Source: Hymenobacter setariae (lineage in GTDB: Bacteria; Bacteroidota; Bacteroidia; Cytophagales; Hymenobacteraceae). From it: DNA of 64,000 nucleotides. The stretch is from NCBI RefSeq assembly GCF_007713685.1, contig NZ_VMRJ01000004.1, positions 469,700 through 533,699 on the forward strand. The letters run 5' to 3'. A program made the translations under genes and the position numbers. Numbering within the stretch: position 1 is the stretch's first letter; the number at the start of each line of letters is the position of its first letter. Positions 16,865 through 24,572 of this stretch are shown in pieces. The notes under the pieces were generated by a model. The model made no database searches. It was not told the DNA's origin and saw only the letters and a list, made by a program, of their open reading frames with translations.

Positions 16865-17119
16865 TTAACCTGCCAGCTCATTCACCAGCTCTACGTATTG
16901 CTGGCGAGCGGCGTCTTTGCTGAGGCCAGTGAGCTGGTGCCAAGCGTCGTACTTGGCAATGGCTTTGAAGTCGAAGCCCCCCGGGCGCGGGCCAGTGGAG
17001 TCGCCCTCGGTGGCCTGCTTGTAAAGCGCGTATAGTTGGAGTAGCACGGTGTTGCTGGGCTTGGCGGGCAATTGCTGCGCACGCTGGGCAGCAGCCTCAA
17101 ATTCTTCTTGCGTGGTCAT
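16865..17119 (-). CDS. Acyl-CoA-binding protein
   Basis: An 84-residue ACBP, a small four-helix protein that binds long-chain acyl-CoA esters in the cytosol. Family landmarks are LYALYKQATEGD at about residues 27-38, AKYDAWHQLTGLSKDAARQQY at about 54-74 (written here as the family's K-x-D-A-W...G-x-S...A...Y pattern) and the final helix VELVNEL. I chose the ATG at 17119; the frame upstream to 17197 is not ACBP-like. It lies divergent from the CinA-C gene, with a -7 box 55 bp upstream. Confidence 0.9.
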   Translation of the reverse strand: MTTQEEFEAAAQRAQQLPAKPSNTVLLQLYALYKQATEGDSTGPRPGGFDFKAIAKYDAWHQLTGLSKDAARQQYVELVNELAG

Positions 17120-17174
17120 GAAAAATAAGGAATGGGAATAAAAGTAACCGGCGCGCTGGCCAGGCTTAAGGCCA

Positions 17175-17182
17175 CAAACGTA
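17175..17182 (-). promoter_or_regulatory. Candidate -7 box (TACGTTTG) for the ACBP gene
   Basis: Minus-strand TACGTTTG matches TAnnTTTG and lies 55 bp before the ACBP start in the divergent spacer 17120-17305. No convincing -33 element. Confidence 0.4.
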
Positions 17183-17305
17183 GGGTGCAAGCGGCATTTA
17201 CGGCACCTAGGGCCAATAAGCACAGCCGCAACACTGCGGCGGCTTGGTCACGTAGGGCGCTTAGTACACCATCGCACTTCCTAGTTATTCTAGCCAAAAC
17301 CCTGC

Positions 17306-17827
17306 ATGAAACCCACGCCTCCACCTTCCGATTGCACGCCTCTCGTCAAGCTTTTTTTACAGTATAAGCTTACCCTGGCCTTGGCCGAAAGCTGTACGTG
17401 CGGCTTGGTAGCAGCCCAATTGGCCCCAGCCGAGGGTATCAGCGACGTGCTGCTGGGCTCAGTGGTGACGTACCATGTGCAAGCCAAGCAGCAACTGCTG
17501 GGCGTGAACCCCGAAACCATCGAACTGTACTCGGCTGAAAGTCAGCAGACCACCAACGAAATGGTAATGGGCCTGCACCGCCACCTACCCCAGGCCGATG
17601 TATGCGTGGCCGTGACGGGCCTCTGCGGCCCCGGCCCCTCAGCCACTCCCGACAAGCCGGTGGGTACCGTGTTCGTGTCCATTTTTATAGATAAACACAT
17701 CCACGAGTTTCGCACGCACTTCAAGGGCGATGCTAATAGCATGCGCCAGCAGGCGGCTGACTTTATCTACCAGCATCTCACTGATTTGCTGACGCGGTTG
17801 CAGCCCATGAAATCGGAACACGAGTAA
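17306..17827 (+). CDS. CinA C-terminal-type protein (nicotinamide-nucleotide amidase-like)
   Basis: A 173-residue stand-alone CinA-C/PncC domain; family members deamidate nicotinamide mononucleotide to nicotinate mononucleotide in the pyridine-nucleotide cycle. The signature reads AESCTCGLVAAQL at about residues 27-39 (catalytic Ser in the SCT), followed by GVNPETIELYSAES, AVTGLCGPG and KPVGTVFVSI. The usual SCTGG is SCTCG here, one Gly replaced by Cys next to the active site, so activity should not be assumed. The Met at 17306 gives the normal length. Confidence 0.82.
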   Translation: MKPTPPPSDCTPLVKLFLQYKLTLALAESCTCGLVAAQLAPAEGISDVLLGSVVTYHVQAKQQLLGVNPETIELYSAESQQTTNEMVMGLHRHLPQADVCVAVTGLCGPGPSATPDKPVGTVFVSIFIDKHIHEFRTHFKGDANSMRQQAADFIYQHLTDLLTRLQPMKSEHE

Positions 17828-17905
17828 TGCTTAGTGGGGGTTGGTGAAAGCCAAGCCACCGCGTAGCTTGCGACGAAATATTGACACTTTTTCGTCTTTT
17901 CGTCT

Positions 17906-19201
17906 ATGCGCACGCTTACTCGCTCCTTGCTCCTACTCACTACCCTAGGGTTGGCTGGGCCGGCGGCTTTTGCCCAAAAAACTTATCTGCACTGCGGGCG
18001 CCTACTCGACGTGCGCAGCGGCCGCTTGCTAACTCAGCAGACGCTGGTGGTGGAGAAGGACCGCATTGTGGCGGTGCAGGCCGGCTACACGGCCGCTACG
18101 GCGCAGGACAAGGTTGTTAACCTCGAAAACAAGACCGTGCTGCCCGGCCTCATCGACTGCCACGTGCACCTCGAAAGCCAGCAGAGCCGCAGTTCCTTCA
18201 CCGACCAGTTTACCCTAGGTCCAGCTGATATAGCCTACCGCGCTCAAGGCTACGCCTTGACTACGCTGCGAGCAGGCTTCACCACGGTGCGCGACTGCGG
18301 CGGCTCGGGTGTGAACACGGCCCTGCGCAACGCTGTGAACCGCGGCCTCGTGCCGGGGCCCCGCATCTACTCGGCGGGCACGGCCATTTCGGCTACTGGC
18401 GGGCACATGGACGAGGGCGACGGCCTCAGCGCCGACATGATGGAAAAGCTGGGCCACCCCAGCAACATCGCCAATGGCCCCGACCAGTGCCGGCAGGCGG
18501 TACGCGAGCAGTTTAAGCGCGGCGCCGACCTCATCAAGATTGCCAGCACCGGCGGCGTGCTCGACCTCAGCCCCAACGGCAGCGGGCCGCAGTACACCGA
18601 AGAAGAAATCCGAGCCGTGGTCGAAACCGCCCGCGACCTAGGTATGCCCGTGGCCTGCCACGCCCACGGCCCCGAGGGCATCAAGCGGGCCTTGCGGGCT
18701 GGCGTGAGCAGCATCGACCACGGCTCGCTGCTGGATGACGAAGGCATTGCGCTGTTTAAGAAGTCGAAGGCCTGGTATGTGCCTACCCTCATTGCAGGCA
18801 AGTCGGTGGCCGACACGGCGCGCCGCCACCCCGGCTACTTTCCGGCCGTGGTAGCGGGCAAGGCACTTAGCATCGGCACCGTAATGCAGGGCACCTTCGG
18901 CCGCGCCTACAAGGCGGGCGTGCGCGTGGCCTTCGGCACCGACGCCGGCGTGTATCGCCACGGCCAAAATGCGCTGGAATTTGGCTACATGACTGAGGCC
19001 GGCATGCCACCGCTCGAAGCCATCCGGGCCGCTACCCTCAATGCCGCTCAGCTCCTAGGCGACCCCACCAACCTAGGCGCCCTCGAAACCGGCAAATATG
19101 CTGATGTCGTGGCCGTAGACGGCGACCCTTTGCAGGATATCTCCACTCTCACCCGCCCTAGGTTCGTGATGAAAGCGGGCGTGGTGTATAAGAGCGAATA
19201 G
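17906..19201 (+). CDS. Secreted metal-dependent amidohydrolase (imidazolonepropionase/prolidase-like)
   Basis: A 431-residue exported amidohydrolase. A signal peptide (hydrophobic LLLLTTLGLAGPAAFAQ, residues 8-24) is followed by the urease/dihydroorotase barrel. Metal-site motifs are complete: HVH at 86-88, a Lys in LIKIASTGG near 205, His in ACHAHG near 249, His in SIDHGS near 272 and Asp in FGTDAG near 348. The family includes Xaa-Pro dipeptidases and imidazolonepropionase-like enzymes; periplasmic members often hydrolyse dipeptides. Substrate unproven. A long C-rich hairpin follows its stop codon. Confidence 0.85.
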   Translation: MRTLTRSLLLLTTLGLAGPAAFAQKTYLHCGRLLDVRSGRLLTQQTLVVEKDRIVAVQAGYTAATAQDKVVNLENKTVLPGLIDCHVHLESQQSRSSFTDQFTLGPADIAYRAQGYALTTLRAGFTTVRDCGGSGVNTALRNAVNRGLVPGPRIYSAGTAISATGGHMDEGDGLSADMMEKLGHPSNIANGPDQCRQAVREQFKRGADLIKIASTGGVLDLSPNGSGPQYTEEEIRAVVETARDLGMPVACHAHGPEGIKRALRAGVSSIDHGSLLDDEGIALFKKSKAWYVPTLIAGKSVADTARRHPGYFPAVVAGKALSIGTVMQGTFGRAYKAGVRVAFGTDAGVYRHGQNALEFGYMTEAGMPPLEAIRAATLNAAQLLGDPTNLGALETGKYADVVAVDGDPLQDISTLTRPRFVMKAGVVYKSE

Positions 19202-19220
19202 CGGACTCGGCGCTCGTGTT

Positions 19221-19337
19221 ACCCCACCCCCAGCCCCTCCCCTCCGGGAGAGGGGAGCCTGACGACTGAATAACATAAGCTCACGTTTGCTTACGGTCGG
19301 CACCCCTCTCCCGGAGGAGAGGGGCTGGGGGTGGGGT
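19221..19337. repeat. Long C-rich inverted repeat between convergent genes
   Basis: Arms at 19221-19259 and 19299-19337 are 39-bp inverted copies with two mismatches. The arm begins ACCCCACCCCCAGCCCCT and each arm also contains an inner palindrome around CTCCGGGAG. Sequences of this kind recur in many unrelated bacterial genomes as intergenic hairpins. It sits between the amidohydrolase and cyclophilin genes and may act as a bidirectional terminator. Confidence 0.8.
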
Positions 19338-19363
19338 CCACGGCTAGCGAGCCTACCTCTTCA

Positions 19364-20098
19364 TTACTTTACTACCGTTACTTGCATTCCTACGTCTTGC
19401 TCGGGCCACTTATCATTGGGGTTCACGGGCACTTGCGAGATTTTATCCACTACGTCTAGGCCTTCGATTACTTCGCCGAAGATGGTGTAGGCGCCGTCGA
19501 GCGCGGGCACGCCGCCGCGGGCGGCGTAGGTGCTAGCCTGCTCGGGAGTGAGGCGGCGGCTAGCGCTGCGGCGGGCTTCATCGGCCGTCAGCTTCTTGCC
19601 CACCACAAAGTAAAAGTCGGTATTGGATGATAGGCGCTGCGGGTTTTCCTCATCGCTGTACCGAGCCATACCTAAGGCACCTTTGAAGTGAAAGTGATTG
19701 GGCCGCACCTCGGAAGGCAAGCGGTAGCGCCGCAACGCAATGGTGCGCGACTCGCTGGTTTGGCCGCCCTGCACGGCAAAGTTTTTCACCACCCGGTTGA
19801 ATACCGTTTCGTCGAATACACCACGCCGGGCCAACAGCAGGAAGTTGGCTTTGTGAATGGGCGTATCGTCGTAGAGCTTCACCCGAATATTGCCTAGGCG
19901 CGTCTTAAACAGCACTTCTGAGCCGGGATACTGCTGGCCGTAGGCGAGCAGTGCAGCGGGGGCCGTACTATCAGTAAGGGTCGCGATGTTGGGGCCCGGT
20001 AGGTCCGCCTTGGTAGGCGCGGTAGCAGGCTTATCGGCCGGGTTACAGGCGGCAAGCAGCCCTAGGGCAGTACTTATAAAAAGAAAGCGAAAAAACAT
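19364..20098 (-). CDS. Cyclophilin-type peptidyl-prolyl isomerase lipoprotein
   Basis: A 244-residue lipoprotein: signal peptide FLFISTALGLLAAC with lipobox LAAC (Cys at about residue 17), then a linker and a cyclophilin domain from about residue 63. Landmarks are TRLGNIRVKLYDDTPIHKANFL, DETVFNRVVKNFAVQGGQ, GALGMAR, TDFYFVVG and YTIFGEVIEGLDVVDKI. It would assist protein folding in the periplasm or at a membrane surface. An insertion (ADEARRSASRRLTPEQASTY in part) is typical of Bacteroidetes cyclophilins. Start chosen at 20098 so that the lipobox follows normally. Confidence 0.9.
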   Translation of the reverse strand: MFFRFLFISTALGLLAACNPADKPATAPTKADLPGPNIATLTDSTAPAALLAYGQQYPGSEVLFKTRLGNIRVKLYDDTPIHKANFLLLARRGVFDETVFNRVVKNFAVQGGQTSESRTIALRRYRLPSEVRPNHFHFKGALGMARYSDEENPQRLSSNTDFYFVVGKKLTADEARRSASRRLTPEQASTYAARGGVPALDGAYTIFGEVIEGLDVVDKISQVPVNPNDKWPEQDVGMQVTVVK

Positions 20099-20115
20099 GG
20101 CTACGAAAAACAAGC

Positions 20116-20223
20116 GGTTGTCAGTGCGAGGCGGAACGACGAAGCAACCTTTCCTTCACAGTCGCTAGTATTAGCAAACGTAAAGGAAGGGTTGCTTCGT
20201 CGTTCCGCCTCGCACTGACAACC
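20116..20223. repeat. 41-bp-arm inverted repeat, GGTTGTCAGTGCGAG type
   Basis: Arms at 20116-20156 and 20183-20223 are inverted copies with a single mismatch, separated by a 26-base loop. It lies between the S1/P1-like gene and the cyclophilin gene, both on the minus strand. The loop contains TACGTTTG (minus strand, 20175-20182), a match to the -7 consensus. Related shorter or decayed copies exist elsewhere in the window. Confidence 0.85.
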
Positions 20224-20241
20224 GTAGTGTTATATCCAAGC

Positions 20242-21441
20242 CTACCAGCTTGCAGGCTTAGGCTTGCTTTTGGCTTTTTCGGTACCGGCGGCCCCTTTGG
20301 TTTTCACCTTCACCTTAGCGGGGGCGGCGGGCGTGGTTACGGTAGCAGCGGGCTCCTCGGCGGGGGCAGGCTCGGGCTCGGGCGGCGGCAGGGCTTCGTT
20401 GGGGTCAGCGGCTTTTATCTCGTCGGGGGCCTCTACCTTCTTTTCCTTCTGCTGGGCCAGCAGTAGCTGGTCTTGCGGCAGCGTATTGGCTTTGAAGGCT
20501 TTGAGCTGCACATCTAATTTTTCTTTTTCTTCCTTGCTAAGCTTGGCTGGGTACATGAGGCCACTTAGGTCGGGGCGGCCGGCTTCTTGCCAAGCCGACA
20601 GCCAAAACGAAGCTACCATAGGTGCGGCCTGGCGCATCCGAAAATCGACCTGTCCACCTACTAGCTTGTTGTACTCATCGGCGAAGGCATCGGAGTAGCG
20701 GCGCTGAGTTTTCCCAAAGCGGTGGGTATAAGTGTACTTAGTTTGGGGCGTAAAGCCCTTGCTAGCCTTGGTTTCGAGGTCGAACGTGGCCGTAAGGAAG
20801 CCGTAGCTGTTCTGGATAACCCCCCAAATAGCGTCTTGCGAATTGGCGGGTGCCTTGGCCTCATCCCCACTCAGCTTGTAGGTCAAGATGTAGCGCTCAG
20901 GCAATTGACTTTCCCAAAGGCTGTGCAGGCCGCCCTGGTTGGTAAGCTGGCCGTCGTAGTTGACGGTGGTGTGCAGCGGCACAAAGGCATCTTCCACGTA
21001 GTGCGCTAGCTCGGCTGAGTACTTGACAATGGCCGTAGTATCGCGCTCGCGGAAGGCTTCCACTAGCTTGGTGCGATTCTCGAGCACCGTCCAGGGCACA
21101 GTGCCGTATTTGCGCAGGGTGTCAGCCGTGAATTTCTCCTGCGCATTCTCATAATCACGGGGCATTTTGGCAAAGGGGTTATCCTCGGCGTAGTGGTCCA
21201 TGTCGATATAGTGGCGGCTGGCCTCGGCTTTGTCTTGGTTGCGGCGCTCGTCGGGAGCGGTGCACAGGCGCACCAGCTCAGGCATGTGCCGGAAATAGAA
21301 CGCCTGCATGCTAGCTGGCAGCTCATAGATAGCTACCTGCGTGATAACGCGGTGCCCAAAGAAGCCCCAGGCGTGGGCTGCTGGGGCCAGCGGACCCAGC
21401 AGCGCGACGGCGAGACCTAGGCTAAGAATAATCTTCTTCAT
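20242..21441 (-). CDS. S1/P1 nuclease / zinc-dependent phospholipase C fold protein, secreted
   Basis: A 399-residue exported protein. The signal peptide ends AAHA, making Trp25 the mature N-terminus (WGFFGH), as required for the trinuclear zinc site of S1/P1 nucleases. Further ligands are seen in HYIDMDHY, LAHYVEDAFVPLH (His/Asp/His) and GGLHSLWE. The last ~90 residues form a Lys/Pro/Ala/Glu-rich tail without domain character, probably disordered. It may hydrolyse single-stranded nucleic acids or phospholipids in the periplasm; which one cannot be decided. A -7 box lies 45 bp upstream. Confidence 0.8.
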   Translation of the reverse strand: MKKIILSLGLAVALLGPLAPAAHAWGFFGHRVITQVAIYELPASMQAFYFRHMPELVRLCTAPDERRNQDKAEASRHYIDMDHYAEDNPFAKMPRDYENAQEKFTADTLRKYGTVPWTVLENRTKLVEAFRERDTTAIVKYSAELAHYVEDAFVPLHTTVNYDGQLTNQGGLHSLWESQLPERYILTYKLSGDEAKAPANSQDAIWGVIQNSYGFLTATFDLETKASKGFTPQTKYTYTHRFGKTQRRYSDAFADEYNKLVGGQVDFRMRQAAPMVASFWLSAWQEAGRPDLSGLMYPAKLSKEEKEKLDVQLKAFKANTLPQDQLLLAQQKEKKVEAPDEIKAADPNEALPPPEPEPAPAEEPAATVTTPAAPAKVKVKTKGAAGTEKAKSKPKPASW

Positions 21442-21486
21442 AAAGTACGGGTAGGAATAAAGTTTTAGTAATTAACAGTTGATAAA

Positions 21487-21494
21487 CAAAAGTA
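21487..21494 (-). promoter_or_regulatory. Candidate -7 box (TACTTTTG) for the S1/P1-like gene
   Basis: Minus-strand TACTTTTG fits TAnnTTTG and lies 45 bp before the start codon, within the divergent spacer 21442-21633. Confidence 0.4.
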
Positions 21495-21633
21495 CTCAGC
21501 GCAATGCTGTAGCGCCTGCCATTTTATAGCTGTGGCGAATAATGCTACCGCTGTACAAGCGCAGGAGTAGGAAGCAGGCGTCTACAAAAAGTTTATTGCA
21601 GTTACATTAGTTTGCATTTGACAAAAAGCCTTA

Positions 21634-22209
21634 ATGTATGCCTTCCCTCTAGCAGTAATAATAAGTAGCGTACCGCTAGCTGCTATTGCTCAAACAGCAT
21701 CCACGCCTAAAGACACAGTTGCCACGAGGGAGCAGGTGAATGGGGCCGACTGTGCATTGTTTCCGGCAGTGGCCCAGTTGCCGGCCTGGATTCCCGAAAA
21801 AAAGCTGGTTCTATCTCGCCGCTTCACGCCGACTACCTCACAAGCCGCGGTTGCCGAACAGGCGCTAGCAGTGGTGCAGTTGTTGAACGTAAACTCAGCT
21901 CCCAAAACTCGTCGAGATTCGACTTATGCCCAAAGCATCACGCAACGACTAAGACAATACCACCGACAGTATTTCGGCTTTTACAATCAGCGCAAGCAAC
22001 CCTGTTTGTTTATCAACCTCCTCGGCGACGTAGCCTTTTCCGCCGAGGACATCGGCCTGCGCCCCACACCGCCTGGCTACGTGCCGCAGTGGCTGCGCGC
22101 ATACCTACTTATTGGGGATGGTGGCGCCGACCACTGGTCAATTTATTACAATCTGGCTACCGGCAAATTTTACCAATACTGGCACAGCTTAGACTTAGGT
22201 GGAGGCTAG
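21634..22209 (+). CDS. Hypothetical secreted protein
   Basis: Not recognised. The 191 residues start with a short signal peptide (FPLAVIISSVPLAAIAQ, cleavage near residue 20). The mature part has two Cys residues, one in GADCALFPAV and one in KQPCLFINLLGD, which could form a disulfide. The segment KQPCLFINLLGDVAF and the end WSIYYNLATGKFYQYWHSLDLGG suggest a compact beta-rich domain. It is convergent with the first M13 peptidase gene and shares a terminator with it. Confidence 0.6.
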   Translation: MYAFPLAVIISSVPLAAIAQTASTPKDTVATREQVNGADCALFPAVAQLPAWIPEKKLVLSRRFTPTTSQAAVAEQALAVVQLLNVNSAPKTRRDSTYAQSITQRLRQYHRQYFGFYNQRKQPCLFINLLGDVAFSAEDIGLRPTPPGYVPQWLRAYLLIGDGGADHWSIYYNLATGKFYQYWHSLDLGGG

Positions 22210-22211
22210 TC

Positions 22212-22254
22212 AAACAAAAAAAGCCTGACCATCACGGCCAGGCTTTTTTTGTTT
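22212..22254. terminator. Bidirectional terminator
   Basis: Perfect 16-bp arms (22212-22227 and 22239-22254) with an AAGCCTG core and A/T-run on both sides, directly after the hypothetical gene and before the end of the M13 peptidase gene on the other strand. Confidence 0.85.
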
Positions 22255-22272
22255 AGCATTACTGCAAAAGGC

Positions 22273-24327
22273 TTACCAAATGCGCGAGCGGTCGGCCGCA
22301 GCGCGCACCATCTTGTTGCCGTCTTTGCAACCGAAGGCCTCGTAGAACTCGGGCATGTTCATGAGCGGGCCGTTGGTGCGGTACTGGCCGGGCGAGTGCG
22401 GGTCGGTTTGCACCTGTTGGCGCAGGGCTTCGGGGCGCTGGTTGGCGCGCCAGATTTGAGCGTAGCCGAGGAAGAAGCGCTGCGCGGGCGTGAAGCCATC
22501 AATCTTTTGGCCGCCCTTGAACTGAGCCGTTTTTTGGAAGGCTTGGTAGGCGATGGTGATGCCGCCGATGTCAGCTAGGTTTTCGCCCATCGTCAGCTTA
22601 CCATTCACGTGCACCGAGTCGAGGGGCGAGAAGGCGTCGTACTGCTTGCCCACCATGTCGGCTTTGGCGTTGAACTTCTCGTTGTCCTCCTTAGTCCACC
22701 AGTCGCGCAGGTTGCCTTTGGCATCTGAGCGGCGGCCCTGGTCGTCGAAGCCGTGCGTCATTTCGTGGCCGATTACCGCGCCCACGCCACCATAGTTCAC
22801 AGCATCGTCGGCCTTGGGGTCGTAGAACGGAGGCTGCAAAATGCCGGCCGGGAACACGATTTCATTCATGCTCGAATTGTAGTAAGCATTCACGGTGGGC
22901 GGCGTCATACCCCACTCGCCCCGGTCGATGGGCTTGCCAAACTTGGCCAGGTTGTCGGCGCGGCGCCATTCAGCGGTAGCAAACAGGTTTTGCAAGGCAC
23001 TCTCGCGAGTGATTTTCAGCTTCGAGTAGTCCTTCCATTTGTCAGGATAGCCAATTTTCACGGCGAAGGCGTTCAGCTTCTGGATGGCTTCTTTCTTAGT
23101 GGCAGCGCTCATCCAGTCGGTGGCCATAATGCGCTCGGCGTAGGCCGCGCGCAGGTTTTCAACCATCTGCTTGGCGCGAGCCTTGGCAGCGGGCGAAAAC
23201 GCCTCATCAACGTAGAGTTGGCCAAATGCCTCACCTAGGGCACCATCGGTAGCGCGTAGGGCGCGCTTCCAGCGAGGCTGCTGCTGCTTGGCCCCCGTCA
23301 GCACTTGCTGAAAGCGGAAGTTGGCATCGCCATAAGCCTTGGGCAGAGCCGAAGTAGTGCCATCTACCAGATTCCAGCGCAGATACTGCTGCTGGTCGGC
23401 AATGGGCGTATTGGCCATTAGGTTATTGACCGAAGCCAAGAACTCGGGCTGACCAATAATCACGTCCTGGGCGCTACCTAGGCCGGATTCTTTCAGGCGC
23501 AGGGGCAGGTTCAGGTTGGGGTAGTCCTTGGCGGCCTGGGCCACGGGCACCTTGTTGTAGTTCTTGAGGCGGTCGCGCAGGGCTACACGGTCGCGGCTGG
23601 CCTCGGCAATTTTGGTTTCCAGCGCCAGCACTGCATCGGCATTGGTGGCAGCCAGGCTCGGCGCGTCACCTAGGAGCTGGAAAATGCTGGTCATGTAGGC
23701 CTTGTAGGCCGTGCGCACAGCTTTCGAGCGGCCATCCTGCTTGAGGTAGTAGTCGCGGTCGCCGAGGCCTAGGCCGCCCTGGCGCAGCTGCACAGCATAC
23801 TGAGTGCTGTTTTTGCTGTCCTGGCCCACGCCCATACCGTACCAGCCGCCCGAGTAGTGCGGGCTGGCCATGTACTTCTGCACATCGGCCAGGCTCTTGA
23901 GGTTCTTAATCTCGTCGAGGCGCGGCTGTAAGTACTTGAGGCCAGCCTTTTCAATGCCCACCGAGTCCATGGCGGCGGCGTAGAAATCGCCCACCTTCTG
24001 GTCATTCGAGCCAGGCTTGGCGGTGCGATTGGCGGCAGCTTTCTCCAAAATGCGGCGCTCTACAGCCTGGTTGTTATTAGCCAGCTCGTTGAAGGCACCC
24101 CAGCGCGTTTCGGCGGCCGGCACGGGGTTGTTTTTCAGCCAAGCGCCATTGGCGTAGTGATAAAAGTCTTCGCACGGCTGCACCGACGTATCGATGTTAG
24201 CCAGGTTGATGCCGATGCCTTTCTGGGGCGGATTCGGCTTGGCGGGCGGCCCAAAGGCCGTGGTGGCGGCCAGGCCACCTAGGCCGAGCGTGGCCAGCAC
24301 CAGCCGCGAGATAGTAGTGGATGTCAT
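22273..24327 (-). CDS. M13-family zinc metallopeptidase (copy 1)
   Basis: A 684-residue neprilysin/PepO-type endopeptidase. Signal peptide at the N-terminus (LVLATLGLGGLAATTAFG). The domain starts with PCEDFYHYANGAWL. The substrate-binding NAYYN and catalytic VIGHEMTHGFDDQG (zinc ligands His, His) are present, and the third ligand Glu is in GENLADIGG. It ends with CKDGNKMVRAAADRSRIW, the usual C-terminal W. The ATG at 24327 starts a proper signal peptide; the frame upstream to 24387 is not signal-like. Copy 2 lies 245 bp upstream on the same strand, with a terminator between. Confidence 0.93.
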   Translation of the reverse strand: MTSTTISRLVLATLGLGGLAATTAFGPPAKPNPPQKGIGINLANIDTSVQPCEDFYHYANGAWLKNNPVPAAETRWGAFNELANNNQAVERRILEKAAANRTAKPGSNDQKVGDFYAAAMDSVGIEKAGLKYLQPRLDEIKNLKSLADVQKYMASPHYSGGWYGMGVGQDSKNSTQYAVQLRQGGLGLGDRDYYLKQDGRSKAVRTAYKAYMTSIFQLLGDAPSLAATNADAVLALETKIAEASRDRVALRDRLKNYNKVPVAQAAKDYPNLNLPLRLKESGLGSAQDVIIGQPEFLASVNNLMANTPIADQQQYLRWNLVDGTTSALPKAYGDANFRFQQVLTGAKQQQPRWKRALRATDGALGEAFGQLYVDEAFSPAAKARAKQMVENLRAAYAERIMATDWMSAATKKEAIQKLNAFAVKIGYPDKWKDYSKLKITRESALQNLFATAEWRRADNLAKFGKPIDRGEWGMTPPTVNAYYNSSMNEIVFPAGILQPPFYDPKADDAVNYGGVGAVIGHEMTHGFDDQGRRSDAKGNLRDWWTKEDNEKFNAKADMVGKQYDAFSPLDSVHVNGKLTMGENLADIGGITIAYQAFQKTAQFKGGQKIDGFTPAQRFFLGYAQIWRANQRPEALRQQVQTDPHSPGQYRTNGPLMNMPEFYEAFGCKDGNKMVRAAADRSRIW

Positions 24328-24453
24328 AAAAAATGTGAAGTGTAGGGAGCAATAGGGGTCGTGAAAGTAAGGTATAGATGGCTGCAAAGCTTCACAGTTG
24401 CATAATAATGCCTAAATTTTGACCTCTTGGCGGCAAGTCCTACTTACACAAAA

Positions 24454-24479
24454 AACCCGCCCCCTAGGGAGGGCGGGTT
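24454..24479 (-). terminator. Terminator of the second M13 gene
   Basis: Nine-bp GC-rich arms (24454-24462, 24471-24479) around a CCTAGGGA loop, followed on the minus strand by a T-run. It lies downstream of the gene at 24573-26633. Confidence 0.75.
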
Positions 24480-24484
24480 CTTGC

Positions 24485-24564
24485 GTACCGCGGACTCTGT
24501 GAGTCCGCGCGTGAGTAGGGCTTAGTAAAGGAATCAACTCGCGGACCCGCAGGGTCTACGGTAC
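24485..24564. repeat. Inverted repeat of GCGGACC type
   Basis: Arms 24485-24509 and 24540-24564 pair over 25 bp with five differences, all transitions. Each arm is itself a small hairpin (GCGGACT...AGTCCGC). It sits between the two M13 genes next to the terminator. Confidence 0.65.
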
Positions 24565-24572
24565 ACCACTAC

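Noticed and set aside
19221..19337. CRISPR repeat
   Set aside because: Only one inverted pair, no regularly spaced direct repeats or spacers.
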